A stretch of 64,000 bases of DNA, from contig NZ_JAWJEJ010000001.1 in the NCBI RefSeq assembly GCF_032911445.1, positions 2,232,001-2,296,000 on the forward strand. The letters are read 5' to 3'. Made by a program: the position numbers and the translations under genes. The stretch comes from Sphingomonas sp. HF-S4. Lineage in GTDB: Bacteria > Pseudomonadota > Alphaproteobacteria > Sphingomonadales > Sphingomonadaceae. The notes beneath the pieces are model-generated. The model made no database searches, was not told the origin of the DNA, and was given only the letters and a program-made list of their open reading frames with translations. Below are positions 62,311-64,000 of this stretch, piece by piece. How positions within the stretch are numbered: position 1 is the stretch's first letter; the number at the start of each line of letters is the position of its first letter.

Positions 62311-62771
62311 GCCTTCTTGCCATTACTGTGCTCCGGCGAAGGCCGGAGCGCTGGATGGAGAGCGATATGCGCGCCTCCCAGCGCTCCGGCCTTCGCCGGA
62401 GCACACTAGCAGTTGCGGGCGGAGAGGACGGCTTCTCCCTCATCGAAGCGCTGGTCGCGCTCGCGATCCTCGCCATCGCCACGGTCGGGCTGATGCGGAC
62501 GGTCGAATCGCACATCGACTCCACCCGCGGCGTCGAGCGGCGTACCGCGGCGATGTGGGTCGCCGAGAACAAGCTCGCCGAACTCGAAGTGCGCACCCCC
62601 GCATCCGACGCGGGCCAGGTCGAGATGCTCGGCGAGCAATGGCGCGTCGCGGTCACCCGCCGCGGCACCGACGACCCCGAGATCCAGCGCGTCCGCATCG
62701 AGGTATATCCCGCGCAGGAAGCCACGCCTCTTGCATCGCTCGACGGCTTCGTGGACGGACGCAGGGGATGA
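62307..62771 (+). CDS. gspI: Type II secretion minor pseudopilin GspI with repeat-encoded long leader
   Basis: The 154-aa product has the prepilin site EDG-FSLIEALVALAILAIATVGLM with the +5 Glu, then the GspI domain (RRTAAMWVAENKLAELEVRT). The leader is about 42 residues, far longer than the usual 5-15, because a pair of palindromes (62328-62404) lies between the coupled ATG and the cleavage site and is read in frame (LRRRPERW, RSGLRRST). An internal ATG at 62367 would shorten the leader to about 22 residues. The coupled ATG at 62307 is the simplest start. Confidence 0.92.
   Translation: MSLLAITVLRRRPERWMESDMRASQRSGLRRSTLAVAGGEDGFSLIEALVALAILAIATVGLMRTVESHIDSTRGVERRTAAMWVAENKLAELEVRTPASDAGQVEMLGEQWRVAVTRRGTDDPEIQRVRIEVYPAQEATPLASLDGFVDGRRG
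62328..62404. repeat. Perfect 27-bp inverted repeat inside the gspI leader
   Basis: Arms at 62328-62354 and 62378-62404 are exact reverse complements with a 23-base spacer. Each arm contains its own hairpin CTCCGGC-GAAG-GCCGGAG. The insert-like block keeps the gspI frame open. The layout is that of a doublet of REP-type palindromes. Confidence 0.95.
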
Positions 62772-63565
62772 CGCCGCTTTCCCTCACCCCGCGCCAGGCG
62801 CGCACGGCGCTCGATGTGCTGACCGGGCTCGTCGTGATCTCGGTAGCGGTCGCGCTCGCCGGGCTGACCTGGCGGCTCGCCGGCCATGCCGGGACCGGCG
62901 CGATCACCGTCCCCTCGGGGCGCAGCGGCCCCGCCGTGACGCCCGACATCGCCCCGGCGATTGCGCTTGCGCCGTTCGGCAAGCCTGCCGCCGCCGACGC
63001 ATCGCAGGCGACCAGCCTGCCGCTCGAATTGAAGGGCGTGATCGCAGCGATCCCTGCCGAGCTCTCGACGGCGTTCATCTCGGTGAGCGGTGCGGCGGCG
63101 ACGCCGTTCCGCGTCGGGGAGGCCGTCAACGGCGCCTCGATCCAGGCGATCCTGCGCGACCGGGTGATCCTGTCCGCCAACGGCCGCAGCGAGTATCTCG
63201 CTTTCCCCGATCCGACCTTGTCTCCCGAGCAGCGCCAGGCAGCCGCCCAGGAGGCCACGACGCCCCAGCCGGGCACGGCGCCGGCGCCGGGTGCTCCCCC
63301 CGCCCCTGCCGCACCGCCCGCCGCGGGGGCAGCGGCGCTGCTTCAGCGCTTCGACGCGACGCCGGTCAGCGGCGGCTTCCGCATCGGCGACAACGGCCCG
63401 CCCGGCATGGTCGCGGGCGACGTCATCCAGTCGGTCAACGGGACCTCGCTCGGCGATCCCAACGCCGCCAACGCCGCCTTTGCCTCCGCCCAGGCCAGCG
63501 GCTCCGCCCAGATCCAGATCCTCCGCGACGGAAAGCGACTGACGCTTACCGTGCCGCTCCGATAA
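62768..63565 (+). CDS. gspC: Type II secretion protein GspC
   Basis: GspC bridges the inner membrane platform to the secretin. The 265-aa protein has one membrane helix (about 16-34), an HR domain (LELKGVIAAIPAELSTAFISV to YLAFPDP), a Pro/Ala linker and a C-terminal PDZ domain (MVAGDVIQSVNGTSLGDP). The ATG overlaps the gspI stop by 4 bases with a CAGGGG ribosome site. Normal domain order for the family. Confidence 0.94.
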   Translation: MTPLSLTPRQARTALDVLTGLVVISVAVALAGLTWRLAGHAGTGAITVPSGRSGPAVTPDIAPAIALAPFGKPAAADASQATSLPLELKGVIAAIPAELSTAFISVSGAAATPFRVGEAVNGASIQAILRDRVILSANGRSEYLAFPDPTLSPEQRQAAAQEATTPQPGTAPAPGAPPAPAAPPAAGAAALLQRFDATPVSGGFRIGDNGPPGMVAGDVIQSVNGTSLGDPNAANAAFASAQASGSAQIQILRDGKRLTLTVPLR

Positions 63566-63575
63566 AGAGAGCCCC

Positions 63576-64000
63576 GTGCACCAGATTCGCTCCACTCTCG
63601 CCGCTCTCGCGCTTGCCGGCACTGCGCTCGACGGCGTCGCCTTCGCGCAGACCGCCGAACAGGCCGCGCCGGGCGACATCGTGATCAACATGCGCGGCGT
63701 CGAGATCGCCGACGTCGCCGACCAGATTTCGCGGATCACCGGGCGCACCTTGATCCTCGATCCCTCGGTCAAGGGCGTGGTCACCGTCACCTCGGCGACC
63801 CCGCTGTCGCCTTCGGGGGTGTGGGAGCTGTTCCAGTCGGTGCTGCGCGCGAACGGCTTCTCGGCAGTGCGTTCGGGCCGGGCGTGGCGAGTCGTCCCCG
63901 CGGCAAACGCGGTGCGCGACGGCGGCGTGCCCAGCCGCGCCGCGGGCGGGCAGGAACTCGTCACGCGGATGGTCCGCCTCGCCAATGTCCCGTCGGCCGA
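63576..64000 (+). CDS. gspD: Type II secretion secretin GspD (5' part, cut by window end)
   Basis: About 141 codons are seen. After a signal peptide (cleavage near AFAQT), INMRGVEIADVADQISRITGRTLILDPSVKGVVTVTS is the N0 domain typical of GspD, followed by the start of N1. The GTG at 63576 has an AAAGAGAG ribosome site 6-13 bases upstream and starts a good signal sequence. The pore-forming part lies beyond the window. Confidence 0.93.
   Translation, partial: MHQIRSTLAALALAGTALDGVAFAQTAEQAAPGDIVINMRGVEIADVADQISRITGRTLILDPSVKGVVTVTSATPLSPSGVWELFQSVLRANGFSAVRSGRAWRVVPAANAVRDGGVPSRAAGGQELVTRMVRLANVPSA

Overview
The window looks like a chromosomal segment of a high-GC alphaproteobacterium of the Sphingomonadaceae (Sphingomonas or a close relative). 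The reasons are gene content and order, strong G/C preference at third codon positions, RpoB (1384 aa) and RpoC (1431 aa) of alphaproteobacterial type, and many short GC-rich palindromic repeats of the kind common in sphingomonads. No species call is possible from the sequence alone. There is no rRNA, prophage, transposase or CRISPR array.

Layout. (1) 1-14100, minus strand: the division and cell wall (dcw) cluster in the order mraZ, rsmH, ftsL, ftsI, murE, murF, mraY, murD, ftsW, murG, murC, a 64-aa unknown gene, murB (cut by the window start). Nearly every junction is a stop/start overlap. (2) 14100-17000: a small membrane protein, a cysteine synthase family enzyme, a MOSC protein and a YdcZ-type membrane protein. 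(3) 17000-25830: rpoB and rpoC with a sigma70-type promoter in front and a strong terminator behind. (4) 25880-36010, accessory: two coupled membrane proteins, a carbohydrate-type porin, a ketopantoate reductase-like enzyme, a molybdate ABC transporter (modABC), a glycosyltransferase, a large fused aminotransferase-flavoprotein, an unknown protein and an RluE-type pseudouridine synthase. (5) 36330-42670: lepA, a membrane chemoreceptor-like protein, a nicotinamide riboside uptake and kinase pair (pnuC, nadR-like), ferredoxin-NADP reductase and tRNA-Pro(CGG). (6) 42780-53220: an ABC exporter operon (HlyD-like adaptor, ATPase, two large permeases) facing a sigma54-type response regulator and histidine kinase. 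(7) 53370-64000: a type II secretion locus split into divergent blocks (K, J, an LpoA-like protein, N, a lipoprotein, F, E, M, L, then G, H, I, C, D running off the end).

The most interesting points are three. First, region 6 appears to be a self-contained regulatory circuit. There is a consensus sigma54 (-24/-12) promoter just before the exporter operon, a near-perfect 17-bp inverted repeat about 98 bp upstream of its predicted start site that fits an enhancer, a second sigma54-like element before the regulator gene, and a regulator with GAFTDA in place of GAFTGA. Second, 32308-34818 encodes an 836-aa fusion of a DegT-type PLP aminotransferase with an N-monooxygenase-like flavoprotein, coupled to a glycosyltransferase. 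This could be an undescribed route to an N-oxidised amino sugar or similar compound. Third, palindromic repeats have entered coding sequence: one forms the extra-long leader of GspI and another forms the C-terminus of ModC.
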